DNA of 64,000 nt from NCBI RefSeq assembly GCF_020509005.1, contig NC_063012.1, forward strand, positions 2,790,001 to 2,854,000, written 5' to 3'. Each line of letters starts with the position of its first letter. Position 1 is the stretch's first letter. Position numbers and translations under genes: made by a program. The notes under the pieces are model-generated. The model was not told where the DNA came from, did no database searches, and saw only the letters and a list, made by a program, of their open reading frames with translations. Below are positions 1 through 10,243 of the stretch, piece by piece. This DNA comes from Fulvia fulva. Its lineage: Eukaryota; Ascomycota; Dothideomycetes; Mycosphaerellales; Mycosphaerellaceae.

Positions 1-1
1 A

Positions 2-1492
2 CTCGTTCCAGCATCCTCATACTACCCAGGTGGCCACGACTCGATGAACAGCAACCCATATCCATCTTACCAGCCCAGCATACCCAACGGCGCAAATAGT
101 GGTTATCAGGCTGCTGCCGGCAACCAGTATGCCGGCTACGGATCCGTCTCCTACCCAAACAGCTCCGCCATCGCTGACATCCAAAGCATGGACACTCGCA
201 GACGCGCAATCGAGGCCCTGAACGACTTCCTTGGCGACATCAAGCGTCGTGCCATTGACCCACACAACTACTACGACGTTGGTCACAGACTTGGTCAGGG
301 TAACTCCCTGCCTCTGCCCGTGGGTGGTGGATACAATACAGGATACCAGAGCAGTGGCGGATACAGCGGTGGTGGCGCAGGCTTCAACACTGCCAGTCTT
401 CTTGAATCTTTCAACAGCGCCGGCATGGGTGGTGGAGGCCACGGTGGTGTCGCATCCCAGGGCTACTCTCTGCCACTTCCCAACGCGCGAACGAAGAATG
501 ACCTCCAGGACATCGATCGCTTCCTCGAGCAACTGCAAGCGACCGTCTACGAGACCAGCAAGGTCTACGAGAACGGCAACGCTGCGGCCGCTGCTGGCAT
601 TCAGCAGCCAGGTGTGCACAGTCACTTTGCTGGTGACTTCAGCATGGGCGGCAACCATAGCCAATACCGCTCCTCGAACAGCCCTCCCAACTTCCAACAC
701 CACCTTAGCAGCGGTGGCATGGGCAGCGTCAGCGGCTCGAGCATGGGTGGCGTCACCTCGTCTGCGTCCGCGCTGGACACACCTGCTCTCACTCCGGCTT
801 CCGTCTCTTCCTACACAAGCTCAGGTCACTCTCCCATGAGTAGTCACTCTGGCCGCGCATCATTCGGGAGCGTGAGCGGTAACATGTACCCAAGTCTGCC
901 TGCGGTCACTGGAATGTCTGATCTTGGCTCCGGCTACCCTACCACGACATCAGCCCCTGCATCTGGCCTTGCTTCCGGTTTCGAGGGTCTCGATGGTCGC
1001 CGCTACAGTGGCGGCAGATTACAGCGACAAGCGCCACAGAGTCAGTCTGAGGACACCGAGATGGCTGATGCGGATGACGGCAGCCGCACACCAAAGGCTG
1101 CTTCGCCTGCTGATGCGAAACGTCCAAAGAGTAAGGGCAACTCTAGCATCGACCCTGCGCTGCGCGGCGAAGACGAGAAGTCGCCCTCAGACTCTGCATC
1201 GACTCCTGCCGCCGCTTCCGAGGTTGAGGACAAGCGCCAAGAGGAGTGGGTCGAGAACATAAGGTTGATCGAGGCCCTTCGCAAATGGGTCAGCCAACGT
1301 CTCGAGAAGGGCGAGTTTGAGCAAGGCGACTCCGCTGCGGGAGCATCAGATCAACAGCCCGCTGAGACGACTGACATTGCGAGACTTGTTGCTGAAAAGA
1401 TCTCGGCGGAAAACGCAAAGTCAGCCTCGCCGACTCCAGCTGCTGAGAGCAGGTCAGAGGACGTCAAGTACCCTAGTCTACCGACTGCCTAG
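2..1492 (+). CDS. pacC: PacC/Rim101-type pH-responsive transcription factor, C-terminal part (5' end outside window)
   Basis: The frame is open from base 2 with no start in context, so the N-terminus, where the three C2H2 zinc fingers of PacC sit, lies upstream of the window. The 496 visible residues match the C-terminal half of PacC as I know the family: the block ALNDFLGDIKRRAIDP (about residues 59-74), then NDLQDIDRFLEQLQATVYE, a long Ser/Gly/Pro-rich stretch, and WVENIRLIEALRKWV with an acidic tail near the end. Two YPSL motifs are present, at 887-898 and at 1469-1480, close to the stop. YPX(L/I) motifs are the known docking sites for PalA/Rim20, which brings PacC to ambient-pH proteolytic activation. 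PacC acts in the nucleus after processing. The visible part is one uninterrupted exon. Assignment by family recall; high confidence. Confidence 0.88.
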   Translation, partial: LVPASSYYPGGHDSMNSNPYPSYQPSIPNGANSGYQAAAGNQYAGYGSVSYPNSSAIADIQSMDTRRRAIEALNDFLGDIKRRAIDPHNYYDVGHRLGQGNSLPLPVGGGYNTGYQSSGGYSGGGAGFNTASLLESFNSAGMGGGGHGGVASQGYSLPLPNARTKNDLQDIDRFLEQLQATVYETSKVYENGNAAAAAGIQQPGVHSHFAGDFSMGGNHSQYRSSNSPPNFQHHLSSGGMGSVSGSSMGGVTSSASALDTPALTPASVSSYTSSGHSPMSSHSGRASFGSVSGNMYPSLPAVTGMSDLGSGYPTTTSAPASGLASGFEGLDGRRYSGGRLQRQAPQSQSEDTEMADADDGSRTPKAASPADAKRPKSKGNSSIDPALRGEDEKSPSDSASTPAAASEVEDKRQEEWVENIRLIEALRKWVSQRLEKGEFEQGDSAAGASDQQPAETTDIARLVAEKISAENAKSASPTPAAESRSEDVKYPSLPTA

Positions 1493-2457
1493 GGTGCAAG
1501 GTCATGTGAATTGTAACCCGGCGTTTTCTGGAGTTGTCGGCTACGGCATGTGAGCTCTACGCTCTGGCCAGTGGATGGATAGGTTCATGACAGCTCTCAT
1601 GCGACTGTGTTGACATATGGTTTATGGCGTCTGATATCGGTGGAGTGATTGCTGCAGTGACTTAGAAAGATGATGCTTAGAATGCAGATTCCAGTCATTT
1701 CAACCTTACACTCCTGGCAGTACCACGCTGACGCGGCCTGAGCTACTTCTTGCCGCGGCTATCTCTACGTATTGTCTTGTAAAGGTCCCAACAAATACTG
1801 CCTACAGTAGAGGCTCTGCGTGCTGTTTCTAAGGAACTTTGCATAAGTTGGCAGAGTGTGTCGTCTTGATGAGATGACCAGACAAGGCTTTCCGCTACAG
1901 GGAACTTTGCGGACGGTCGGACCTGAACTGCCGCGATCCTTGCTGACAACACGTGTATCGTACGCAACTGGCCCGAATGCCCTTGGGGCACATGGTAGCT
2001 ATAGTCCTGTCGCGCGACATTACCTACGATTCTACCACCGCTATAGAGAGTATACTCACGATAACTCCTGCCAGAGATTGATTGACAAGCGCGTGTTGCG
2101 TGTCCTCGCTCGGCAACGTTGATCCTTCACAGGCAATCCCAGGAGCCACGACCGTACTTCTGGGCATCAAGTGAGCGCTCGAACAACTCAAGCTCAGTCG
2201 TCGAAGGCTTGCATCGCGTCCGAAGCTCGATTGTAACATTAGGAACTCGACCAAGAGCCAGGACAGCGACTGGCCGCCGTCACGACATTTCGTGTGCTTT
2301 CTAGGTGCTCGCATCCACACCCGCTCAGTGTACTGTGCTGGCCTATCAGGAAAAGCACGAACCTGGAGAGTTGAAAGCTCACTGGCAGCTTGCTAAGCAA
2401 GCATAGAAAACTGCCTCATATCAGCTCATCAAGGTGCCCCAACCCCACCTCACCACG
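1493..2457. other. Intergenic: pacC 3' flank and superoxide dismutase promoter
   Basis: About 965 bases of normal-composition DNA between two genes transcribed in the same direction. The short open frames here (under 100 codons, on both strands, overlapping one another) show no recognisable domain and I treat them as chance. The final 60 bases before the next gene are C-rich (CCCCAACCCCACCTCACCACG), which fits a 5' leader. No RNA gene or repeat was seen. Confidence 0.6.
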
Positions 2458-3360
2458 ATGCAGCTCTTCAACTACTCCATTCCTCTTCTGGGTTTCTGGC
2501 AACAGGCAGGAGACTGGATGTCCAATACCGCACAGTCAAGACTTGATTCCATCCAACAAAGGTAAGTTCAACGGCCCAAGGTTAAGTCAGTAGCACGTGG
2601 AGAGCCATGTGCTGATGGAAACATCCTTGCAGTTTGGGTGCTGGTCCAAACACGCAGAACAATACCATGGCGTACTCTTTGCCCCAGCTGGGATACAGCT
2701 ATGACGCCCTCGAGCCACACTTTGACAAGGAGACCATGGAGATTCACCACTCCAAGCACCATCAGACTTACGTCAACAACCTGAACAGCCTCCTCAAGGA
2801 GCACAGCCAGCTCAACACGCTCAACGTAGACGACCTGGTGACGAAGCTCGATCAGGTTCCACAGGACAAGCAGAAGGGCGTTCGCAACAACGCCGGTGGT
2901 CACTCTAACCACAGCTTCTTCGTGAGTGGACTGACAGGTGCCAGGCACCTTTGCACGTCTCTGATGTACGCTGACCTTGTACCTTTGCGTTTAGTGGCAG
3001 AACCTCAAGCTAGGCACCTCATTGGACGGTGACCTCGAGACAGCAATCAAGAAGGATTTTGGAAGTGTTGAAGACTTCAAGGCGAACTTCGAGAAAGCAG
3101 CCACCACTGTATTTGGATCGGGCTGGGCTTGGCTTGTCAGCCAAAACGGTACATTGAAGATTGTGACCACCGCCAACCAGGACAGCCCATTAATGGGAGA
3201 GAGCGTAGCTGGCGCAAAGGGCTTCCCGATTGTTGCCTTGGACGTCTGGGAGCACGCTTACTACCTCAAGTACCAGAACCGCCGTCCTGATTACATCAAG
3301 GCTTTTTGGAGCGTCGTGAATTGGGACTTTGCCAAGCAGCGCTTCTCGCAGGCCAAGTAA
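2458..3360 (+). CDS. Manganese superoxide dismutase (Fe/Mn family), 3 exons
   Basis: Converts superoxide to hydrogen peroxide and oxygen. Proposed exons are 2458-2561, 2633-2921 and 2995-3360, with introns 2562-2632 (GTAAGT..CAG) and 2922-2994 (GTGAGT..TAG, with CTGAC as branch site). The exon sum is 759 nt, giving 252 residues. The N-terminal domain has [13 protein letters not shown] and [16 protein letters not shown], and the C-terminal domain has GSGWAWLV and [11 protein letters not shown]. The metal ligands (His, His, Asp, His) are all visible. Gln in ANQD suggests the Mn type. No convincing mitochondrial presequence is seen, so a cytosolic enzyme is possible. The start is uncertain: the ATG at 2458 has a good context (CACCACGATGC) and splices in frame, but the ATG of [10 protein letters not shown] at 2666 would give the usual SOD N-terminus, leaving exon 1 as leader. 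The gene converges with the downstream minus-strand gene, with 110 bases between stops. Confidence 0.9.
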
Positions 3361-3470
3361 GCGAGTTATGATGGAGCCCACTCTCGTGGAGTATTCGGAC
3401 ATTGCTTTCCAGATACGAAAGATCTTAGGCTCTTTCGAATGGCACACGACGTGCAGCCACTGGCGATGAA

Positions 3471-4142
3471 TCAACTCCGCCCCTTTCCAAGTAGCCTACT
3501 TCCGATCGACGAGACCTTCTTTACATCTCTGAATGTCAAGCTGATTCTCGTCGTTCGCTCGTTCCTCCCTCCGTTGGCAGCAATGGCCTCTCTATCCCCT
3601 AACAGATCCCAGTTTGCAATAGTGTCGTGGTGCAGCTCCTCATCGGTGAAGACCTCTCGAATGCCGTGCAAAGTGTCGGAGTACGCCTTGCCAGTCGTGA
3701 CAAGGAGACTTCGAGGTTCCTGTACGATCCTCCACTTGCCTTGGCCATCCTTCTCTGTGACGTCCAAGACGACCGTCCCACCCAGGCTGACTGTGGCCAC
3801 GATAGGGTGGTAGGCTGCCCCATCTTCATGCGGCATGATACCCTGTCCCGGCAGATACTCATTGACCAGGCAGTGGTTCACACCGTGTGGAGCACCTGCG
3901 AAGAGCCCTAAAGCTTTAAAGCGAGGTAGAATGGGTTCCGTCAGCCATGTTGGCAGTGCTGAAGCCAATAAGGTATTGTTGGCCGTAAGGGTTGTGGGAA
4001 CAGCTTGCAGGCGGCGATGTGTGAGCGAGGTCCAACGATTTGACGGGATCTTCCCAAGTATGTATCGCTCTTCCTCCGGTGTGACGAAGTCTGGAATGTA
4101 GTACATGGTGTCCATGATGTCGGGTATCCTGTGGTCGTCCAT
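3471..4142 (-). CDS. ALKBH6-type 2-oxoglutarate/Fe(II)-dependent dioxygenase (AlkB family)
   Basis: Single-exon gene of 223 residues. The N-terminus MDDHRIPDIMDTMYYIPDF and the motif VNEYLPGQGIMPHEDGAAY resemble ALKBH6 proteins. Iron ligands are His and Asp in HEDG and a distal His in DTLHGIREVF; RTTRISLTFRDV supplies the Arg expected to bind 2-oxoglutarate. The family removes alkyl groups from nucleic acids, but the ALKBH6 substrate is poorly defined, so I make no substrate claim. I chose the ATG at 4142 because family members begin at this point. The frame stays open to an ATG at 4205, which would add 21 residues without family resemblance. Divergent from the parvulin gene (about 330 bases between starts) and convergent with the superoxide dismutase gene. 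Confidence 0.85.
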   Translation of the reverse strand: MDDHRIPDIMDTMYYIPDFVTPEEERYILGKIPSNRWTSLTHRRLQAVPTTLTANNTLLASALPTWLTEPILPRFKALGLFAGAPHGVNHCLVNEYLPGQGIMPHEDGAAYHPIVATVSLGGTVVLDVTEKDGQGKWRIVQEPRSLLVTTGKAYSDTLHGIREVFTDEELHHDTIANWDLLGDREAIAANGGRNERTTRISLTFRDVKKVSSIGSRLLGKGRS

Positions 4143-4469
4143 GGCGGTGTTTGAGCCACAACTTCGCAGCTGATGATCATGAAGGTAGCTCGGGATCAAA
4201 GGCACAGACCATGTTCTTTCTGACAGATTTGTCTTTTATTATATGCCAAAGATAAAGAGAGTTGTGGTGAGAGTTGTGATGATTGTGATCTCGTGCAGCT
4301 TACTCACCGCCCCACTTTTCTTCTTCAAGCTGCAGGTGCGCTGCTCTCCCAGACCTCTCGCTAACACTCTCAGTTCACTTGGACCGGCATCCGCACATTG
4401 CACTACACAAAGCTGCGCCGGGATAATCTGAAGCAACCAAAGGCCCTGGTCCACCCCAGCCATAGGTAG
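4143..4469. promoter_or_regulatory. Divergent promoter between ALKBH6-like and PIN4-like genes
   Basis: The 327 bases between two divergent start codons must hold both promoters. The part nearer the minus-strand gene includes an AT-rich stretch (TTTTATTATATGCC, 4230s-4240s). The part before the parvulin start is pyrimidine-rich (CTTTTCTTCTTCAAGCTG). Inferred from gene layout only; no specific factor site was identified. Confidence 0.45.
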
Positions 4470-4887
4470 ATGGCGCCAAAAGGTAAAGACAAGGCCAAAG
4501 GCAAGGACGCTGGCGAAGACAAGGCCAAGAAAGGAAAGAAAGATGGCTATCAACAAATCAATACTCGCCACATCCTCTGCGCCAAGCACTCGAAGAAGGA
4601 AGAGGCTCTAGCGAAGCTCAACGAAGGCTTCAAATTCGATGATGTGGCTCGGGAATTCTCCGAGGACAAGGCCAGAGCTGGAGGTAAGTTGCGTTCAGCC
4701 GGAGCATAGGTTATGTCGACTGAGATGGGGATTAGGCGCGCTGGGATGGAAATTGAAGGATCAGCTTTTGAGCGAGTTCTGGGAGGCCGCGATAACGCTT
4801 CAACCATCGACAACAGCCAAGCCCAGTTGGACAGAGTGCAAGACTACAGAGGGCTATCACATCATTATGCTGGAAGGAGGAAAGTGA
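4470..4887 (+). CDS. PIN4/Par14-type parvulin peptidyl-prolyl cis-trans isomerase, 2 exons
   Basis: Exons 4470-4683 and 4736-4887, with a 52-bp intron (GTAAGT..TTAG) in phase 1, giving 121 residues, about the usual size of eukaryotic parvulin-14/PIN4. The first 27 residues are Lys/Gly/Asp-rich (MAPKGKDKAKGKDAGEDKAK), like the basic N-terminal extension of PIN4. The rotamase domain follows: INTRHILCAKHSKKEEAL, FDDVAREFSEDKARAGG, the splice junction, ALGWKLKD, and TTEGYHIIMLEGGK at the C-terminus. The HILC and GYHIIM elements hold the active-site histidines of the fold. No WW domain is present, so it is not the Pin1/Ess1 type. The family acts in the nucleus and nucleolus and is linked to pre-ribosome complexes; its role here is inferred from the family. 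Start context ATAGGTAGATGGCG. Confidence 0.88.
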
Positions 4888-6363
4888 CTCATGGTAAGAT
4901 CAATCCACATGACAAAGCGTCAATACACAGAAGCCTCCGATGACTGAAGCGACTGCTTATGAGATGACCTGTTCAGACTGGCTTGTATGGTGCCTCACTT
5001 CCGAATTTACAGGCAAGCATAGCTGATGGTCAGCGTCTCGTTCGGCCTGCCGCAAAGTTTCTGAGTTCAGCGGTCCTGCCGTGAGGAATCGAGACTTCGC
5101 CTGAGCATTGACAAACTTATTGTACATGACTGTGCTGCGCCAATGCTTGACATTAGTCGTCCGACTACCTTGTCTCAAGGCCTCTGTAGACTCCTGCTGC
5201 CCGTATGGTCCTGGTCAACCGTGTAGTTCAGACAAAGCAAAAGCGTACGCTACAGCGGGTGGCATAGCGTCGACTCCAGATCGTGGAGGTAACGACGGAT
5301 TCCGCCATCCCCAGCAGTATACACTGTCCCTCGTCTTGGATGCCGAAGGGACAGGGGAAAAGACAAAGACTCTCATATGCTGAAAAGCAGCGGAACGGGC
5401 AGCAATTGTGGTTAGTCCTTGAAGATGTTCAACGCCACGCGATCACGAGTTTGTCTTGTAGACCATCGAGAGCTTCAGAAGCAGGGTCTCGAAACGTCAA
5501 TGTTTGCCACAGCGCCACAGACTACCACCATCCGATGCAACCACATCGCCACACTCGACACTGTGCATCGCGCGACGTTGATGCTGGCCTTGGACAAGAG
5601 GCACTGTGTCATCGCGCGCCGAACATGTCCATTCCTGGATTTGATTGTATCTTCAAAATCACTTCGTGGTGTTGTCTACCGCAGTGGATACTCTGTTGTG
5701 TCGTGGCAGTCAATAGGAAGTCAGCTCAATGTCACAGTCCGTTGCAAAGGAAACGGGCGATCCGTTCTTCAAGAGTCCCAACCAAGCCACGACGTCTTCT
5801 CTAGCGCGAACGTCACTACGTTGCTGAAGAAGCGCCCAGAACATGATGTGCATACTCTCGGGGCAGTTTGCCGACTCTAGGGCCAGCCATCCCGGTGGGC
5901 GCAGTCAGCGGCGCAGATTGTCTCGATTGTGAGGAGAACCTTGCGGGCATAGCTCGTGCTACACGAGCACGGGCAGAACATTCTTCGAGCAGTGTGCACG
6001 GTAGATGGCTGCTGGTAAGAACATGGCGGATAGTGCTGTGAGGGAGAGATGGAGATGAGGATGAGGATGGATATGGCAGCCGTTGCGTTGCGAGCATCGC
6101 TCTAGTGCATGGACCAACCTAGCGCGCGGCAAGGCGTGTTGAAACTCTCATTTTGTCAAGCGACAGAGCTTCGTCTGTGTCGTCCTGGGGCTGCAATGGT
6201 CTCAAGACCAGAACGGCCGCGGGCTGCTCTGTGCGACGTCGCAGAGCGTGGATGGTATCCAGGCTGATCTCTGACACGCAATCCCAATAAGAGCCACCGT
6301 AGTCGTATGCACCGTGGCGGCGATGCGTTGGAAGAACTGCAGCAGCACCAACACCAGTACAAA

Positions 6364-6364
<1 letters not shown>
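4888..6364. other. Intergenic, no convincing gene
   Basis: About 1.5 kb of normal-composition DNA. Two overlapping plus-strand frames (5283-5804 and 5419-5880, 173 and 153 codons) and a minus-strand frame (5816-6097) are open, but none shows a recognisable domain or a conserved-looking segment, and they exclude one another. I treat them as chance frames. The stretch from about 6300 may hold the promoter and leader of the downstream BLOC-1 gene. Confidence 0.5.

Positions 6365-6424
<60 letters not shown>
6365..6424 (+). repeat. (ACAGGC)10 hexanucleotide tandem repeat
   Basis: Ten perfect copies of ACAGGC, followed by one changed unit (ACACCT). The period is a multiple of three, so every frame stays open: Thr-Gly, Gln-Ala and Arg-His dipeptide runs on the plus strand, and Ala-Cys and similar runs on the minus strand. 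This produces several misleading long open frames on both strands. It ends 83 bases before the start codon chosen for the next gene, so it probably lies in the promoter or leader. Confidence 0.97.
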
Positions 6425-6427
<3 letters not shown>

Positions 6428-6507
6428 CCTATCGACCACAGCTGCCGTCCAAGCAGCCCAGCATCTCGAGAGGGCTGATATGGCGCCGGCCGCCGCGAAA
6501 GTGACCG

Positions 6508-7053
6508 ATGCCTTTGTCCTCCCATCGATCGCCTCCGCAAGCAGCACCGGCAGCAGCGTCGCCGCCCACGTCGGTCGCGGACAACCGACTGGGTTTGTCC
6601 GCACAAGATGTCGCCGTCCTCCGCCAGCACCAGCAGCTCGCGCACTCCCAGGCGCGGAGCTCGGCCGGGTCGCAGGCCAGCAGCCAGGGCAGGCTGTTGC
6701 TCGACCCGGGCAGTTTGCAACTGCTGTCGCGACACTTTGATCGCGTCATGCAAGCCATCTCGCAGCGTCTTGAACAGGTGGGGTCACCGCGGACGCCATT
6801 TCCCATTGCTACCCCTTGAGCACCTGCCTAACCATTCAAGTAGCTCAATCGCGCGACCGAAACCGCAACACAGGCACAGCACGACCGTTCCGGCAATGCC
6901 ATCCAGATGGCCGACAACGAGATTGCACGCTTTCGAGCGATACTACAGCAGATCGACGAGCTAGAGACCGAGTTCGACAAGATCAAGCGCATTCGAGAAA
7001 TTGTCCGTGGTTTCCGGGCTCGGGTGGAGCACCTGGAACGACGAATTGGATAG
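6508..7053 (+). CDS. BLOC-1 subunit, CNL1 type, 2 exons
   Basis: Exons 6508-6777 and 6844-7053 flank a 66-bp intron (GTGGGG, CTAAC branch, AGTAG acceptor), giving 159 residues. The first 50 residues are Ser/Gln/Ala-rich and low-complexity. The conserved part begins near LLLDPGSLQLLSRHFDRVM and continues in exon 2 as MADNEIARFRAILQQIDELE and IREIVRGFRARVEHLERR, a long amphipathic helix with heptad character. This pattern matches what I recall of fungal BLOC-1 subunit CNL1 (BLOC1S4-like), a coiled-coil protein of the endosomal complex that controls cargo sorting. The frame is closed by a stop just upstream (6502-6504), which supports the ATG at 6508 unless another exon lies upstream. Another BLOC-1-like coiled-coil family cannot be excluded. 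Confidence 0.68.
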
Positions 7054-8509
7054 GACCATGGAGACAATCTGTAAGATGGAGCGACGTAATAACATATGGG
7101 TGGGTTATTGGGATTAATTGGCGTTTGGTGCTGGACAAAGATTGGGAAGCCTCACGGCACTATACCCGTTGCTTGCAGCTGTTTTGTTGTGCCATACAGC
7201 ACCGAGTATACATTCGTTCATCGCTAAGCATGTGTCAGCAGCAGCTGAGCATGAATACGATGCTCTCTGCAACGACTGAGGTTAATGATTGTTTCAGGAA
7301 AGCAAGGAGTGCTAGCCGTTGGACGCACGAATCAGCACATCACCACGATCTTGCTTAAAGACTTCCTGCTCGAAACGGAGTCAATATCCATGCCATCCAT
7401 GGGCAGCGCGCATGTTGCATACGCAGAACTTCACGCTCGCCTGGTATGGTGAGGCTCGTGGCGCAACTCTCTGGCTCTCTCGGGAAACTTGGACGTGACA
7501 TAGTAAAAAATGACAGCATGTCGGGACGGTCTGGGGCCAGGATCACCACAGCCTACCGTAAGATGCATTTGCCGCCAGCTGGATGGATGGATATCATCTC
7601 GGTGAATTGATGAAGATGTGCAAGGGGCAGAGCTTGCTTACTTGTATGCATCGCGCAAGCTGGCTAGCAACTCTCACGGATACTCTTGTGGGGCCAAAGA
7701 TGATCTAGATGTGGGCGAGGAAAGCTCTCGGTACTGCAACGATTTCAACTATAGTAGCAGCGTCGCGTTGGGCTCGCGAAGACCTTCTTGTGGTACTGGC
7801 AAGTTACAATAGTACTTGCGAATAGCGTCACGAATGGCTTCTGCTCACACCACCTAGATGCCCGTACGCTGATACTATGCTAGCCATGTCACTGCCATCC
7901 AGGCGTCAGTGAGCAGGATACTGTAGGCACCCACGCTCGGACTGGGACATTGGAGGACTACTTTCTCTCAAACCACCATAAGCGGATTGTTGCGGACGAT
8001 GGCAGCCACCTGGCAAGCCATACATTGTCAGTCGGACCATCTCACCCCTGAGCCACGCCAGTGTGCACCTTCATTACATCACCGCATCATGCTGGAAAAG
8101 TTCACACTGAATGGCTCTAGGGTTTAGCTGAGCCCCACGTTGGCAGTTGCACAGCATGGTCATGGCGATGCGCAAGCGAGAAGTCCATGCCAAGGTCTTG
8201 ATCAGTAGCCCTGTGCATATACACCCTTGCCCAAGCTGCTGGTTCGTGCGACATGTCACCGCAGATCCCCACCGCGCAGACCTTCGATGGCTGGAGGTAA
8301 CCAGTGTACACGTGCACGTATGGCATCCTTGATGAGCTTTGCATGTCGTAGGGAGCCGTGGCAGCTCAGTCTGGATCGTCAAAAGCCATTCACATGCAAC
8401 AGGGCAACGAGAGCGTACAGGACAGCTCACCTGGCGCTCAGCTTCGTGCAGCTAATAAGGACTCCAGCCAGCCGCATGTGATTCAGCTGGTTCAGCTTTC
8501 TGCTGTATC
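7054..8509. other. Intergenic, no convincing gene
   Basis: About 1.46 kb of normal composition. Small open frames (60-118 codons, on both strands near 7355-7812 and 8074-8481) have no recognisable domains. CpA and TpG are present at normal levels, so this DNA is not RIP-affected. The right end holds the promoter of the DUF2235 gene. No RNA gene or repeat was seen. Confidence 0.55.
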
Positions 8510-10243
8510 ATGGCCGTAGCCCCGAGACCTTGCCGGATATATTGGCTTGTCGTTTTTCTGTTCCTGTTGCTTTCGACACGCTCGCTCGCTGAAGCTGATC
8601 TTCCATTTCTCAACCAGACAATGGCAGATGTTTCAAGGTCTGAACTAGCAAGCTACAAGAGAATTATCATTTGCTGTGACGGGACGTGGTTGGCCTCTGA
8701 TCAGGGCGATAATTCGACACCTAGCAATGTCGCCAAACTCGCAAGAGCCATTGCACCGAATGGACGCGACGAGGAAGGAAGACTTGTCAAGCAGATTGTC
8801 TCGTATCATTCGGGTTTAGGAAGCGGAGATCTAGCAACCCAAAAGGCTCTCTATGGTGAGTGGATCTTGACGGTCAGTGAAGTTGTTAACAGTGACATTC
8901 AGGGGGCCTTGGATGGGGTTTAGATCATGATGTGACCGAGATCTACGATTTCATCGCCAACAACTTCGAGCCGAATGACGAGCTGTTCTTCTTTGGGTTC
9001 TCGCGCGGAGCTTTCACGGTACGGTCTGCTGCTGCCCTCGTGTCGAACGTTGGGATCTTGTCCGCGGTGGACATGACCAGTTTCACCCACATGTGGTCAG
9101 CCTGGAGAGCTCAAGACAACAAGATGCCATTTTGCGAGTCTGCTTGGTACCGAAGCAACAAAAACCAGCTGCATCTGAAGAATGTGCAGGTCAAGGTCGT
9201 TGGAGTGTGGGATACTGTTGGAGCGCTTGTACGTATTGCGTACAAATTTCTGAACATCGTCGCTGATTCGAGAGCAGAGTGTTCCGAGATGGCCCGTTGT
9301 GAGCTGGCTGCAAAAGTTCAACATTGTTCTGAACAGAAAATACGAGTTTCATGATACGAGTGTATCAAGCAGTAAGCAAGCCCACACACTGTTCGAAGTA
9401 GCACTGAAAATCCGTGACCGCAGATATCGACTATGCGTTCCAGACATTGGCACTGGATGAGAAGCGATTGACTTTCCCCCCGACGCTGTGGCATAAGGTC
9501 GATGGTGGTCCAGCTATAGCCTTGGAGCAGTGTTGGTTCCCTGGTGTGCATAGCAACATCGGGGGCCAGGCAGAGGAGCCTTTGGAGGACACTGACCGCG
9601 GCCAGATCGGAGCCAACACACTTGCCTGGATGGTCAGTATTAATGTAAGACCCAGCGTTGGAACCATGGCTGACCAGTCTTACGACAGATTGACAACCTT
9701 TCTGGCATGCTGACTTTCGAGGACGCCGCCATTCGGGCCATAGTCGATGAGCACACGAAGGCACTGAAGCAGAACCACATACCAGATGGCTGGGGCTGCG
9801 GTAAGATCGTCGACAACTTCAGTGGCTGGATTGGAAGATTCTTCTGGCTACTCGGCACATCTGTACGAACTCCTGGGGAGTACACCAGAGATGCTGGTAC
9901 TGGTAAGCCGGGCGCGACAAACGAGTACATGCATCCAATGGTTCGTATACGTCGGGAACGCCTCAAAGGATGGACGCCACCGTCGCTCAATCGCTGGGAC
10001 TACAAGCCAAAGGGTTCAGGCCAAGTGGTCCAATGGAGCAAGTCAGGGGCGGAGGACATACCAGAGTACAAGATGAAGGCCAAGAACATTACTATCGCTC
10101 TAGCCACAGCAGACGGCCAGCCTCGCTTCGACACCAGGGAGAGTCTAAGCAGATCGTTGTGCCCGAGTCGGATTCTGTCCGAGCTCGACGCGATGGTTGC
10201 CGCGAGGGAGAAGCCTTTGGTGGATGGACACGATGAGTTGTGA
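8510..10243 (+). CDS. DUF2235 alpha/beta hydrolase (Tle1-like catalytic fold) with possible signal peptide, 5 exons
   Basis: Proposed exons are 8510-8855, 8903-9228, 9317-9371, 9424-9644 and 9689-10243, with introns of 47, 88, 52 and 44 bp, all GT..AG. The exon sum is 1503 nt, giving 500 residues. DUF2235 features in order: YKRIIICCDGTW, GLGWGLDHDVTEIYDFIANN, ELFFFGFSRGAFTVRS (nucleophile Ser in GFSRG), VVGVWDTVGAL (Asp), ALDEKR and WFPGVHSNIGG (His). This is the Ser-Asp-His triad of the family shared with bacterial Tle1 phospholipases. Residues 9-28 (RIYWLVVFLFLLLSTRSLAE) look like a signal peptide or membrane anchor. However, an in-frame ATG in good context (MADVSRSEL, at 8621) would give a cytosolic form with the usual start. 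The substrate is unknown. It is the last gene before the repeat island, 0.3 kb from the border. Exon 2-3 splicing is the least certain join. Confidence 0.82.

Noticed and set aside
44..839. Open frames opposite to or shifted within the pacC coding region
   Set aside because: Shadow frames of a GC-rich, low-complexity coding sequence.
2257..2262. GCCAGG upstream of the SOD gene as a PacC binding site (GCCARG)
   Set aside because: A six-base degenerate motif is expected by chance and there is no second site nearby.
5283..5880. Two overlapping plus-strand open frames of 173 and 153 codons
   Set aside because: They overlap in different frames, have no recognisable domain, no clear intron structure and atypical composition.
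6119..6753. Long minus-strand frames with Ala-Cys or Val-Pro dipeptide runs, and plus-strand Arg-His runs
   Set aside because: They exist because the (ACAGGC)10 array keeps every frame open; no domain outside the array.
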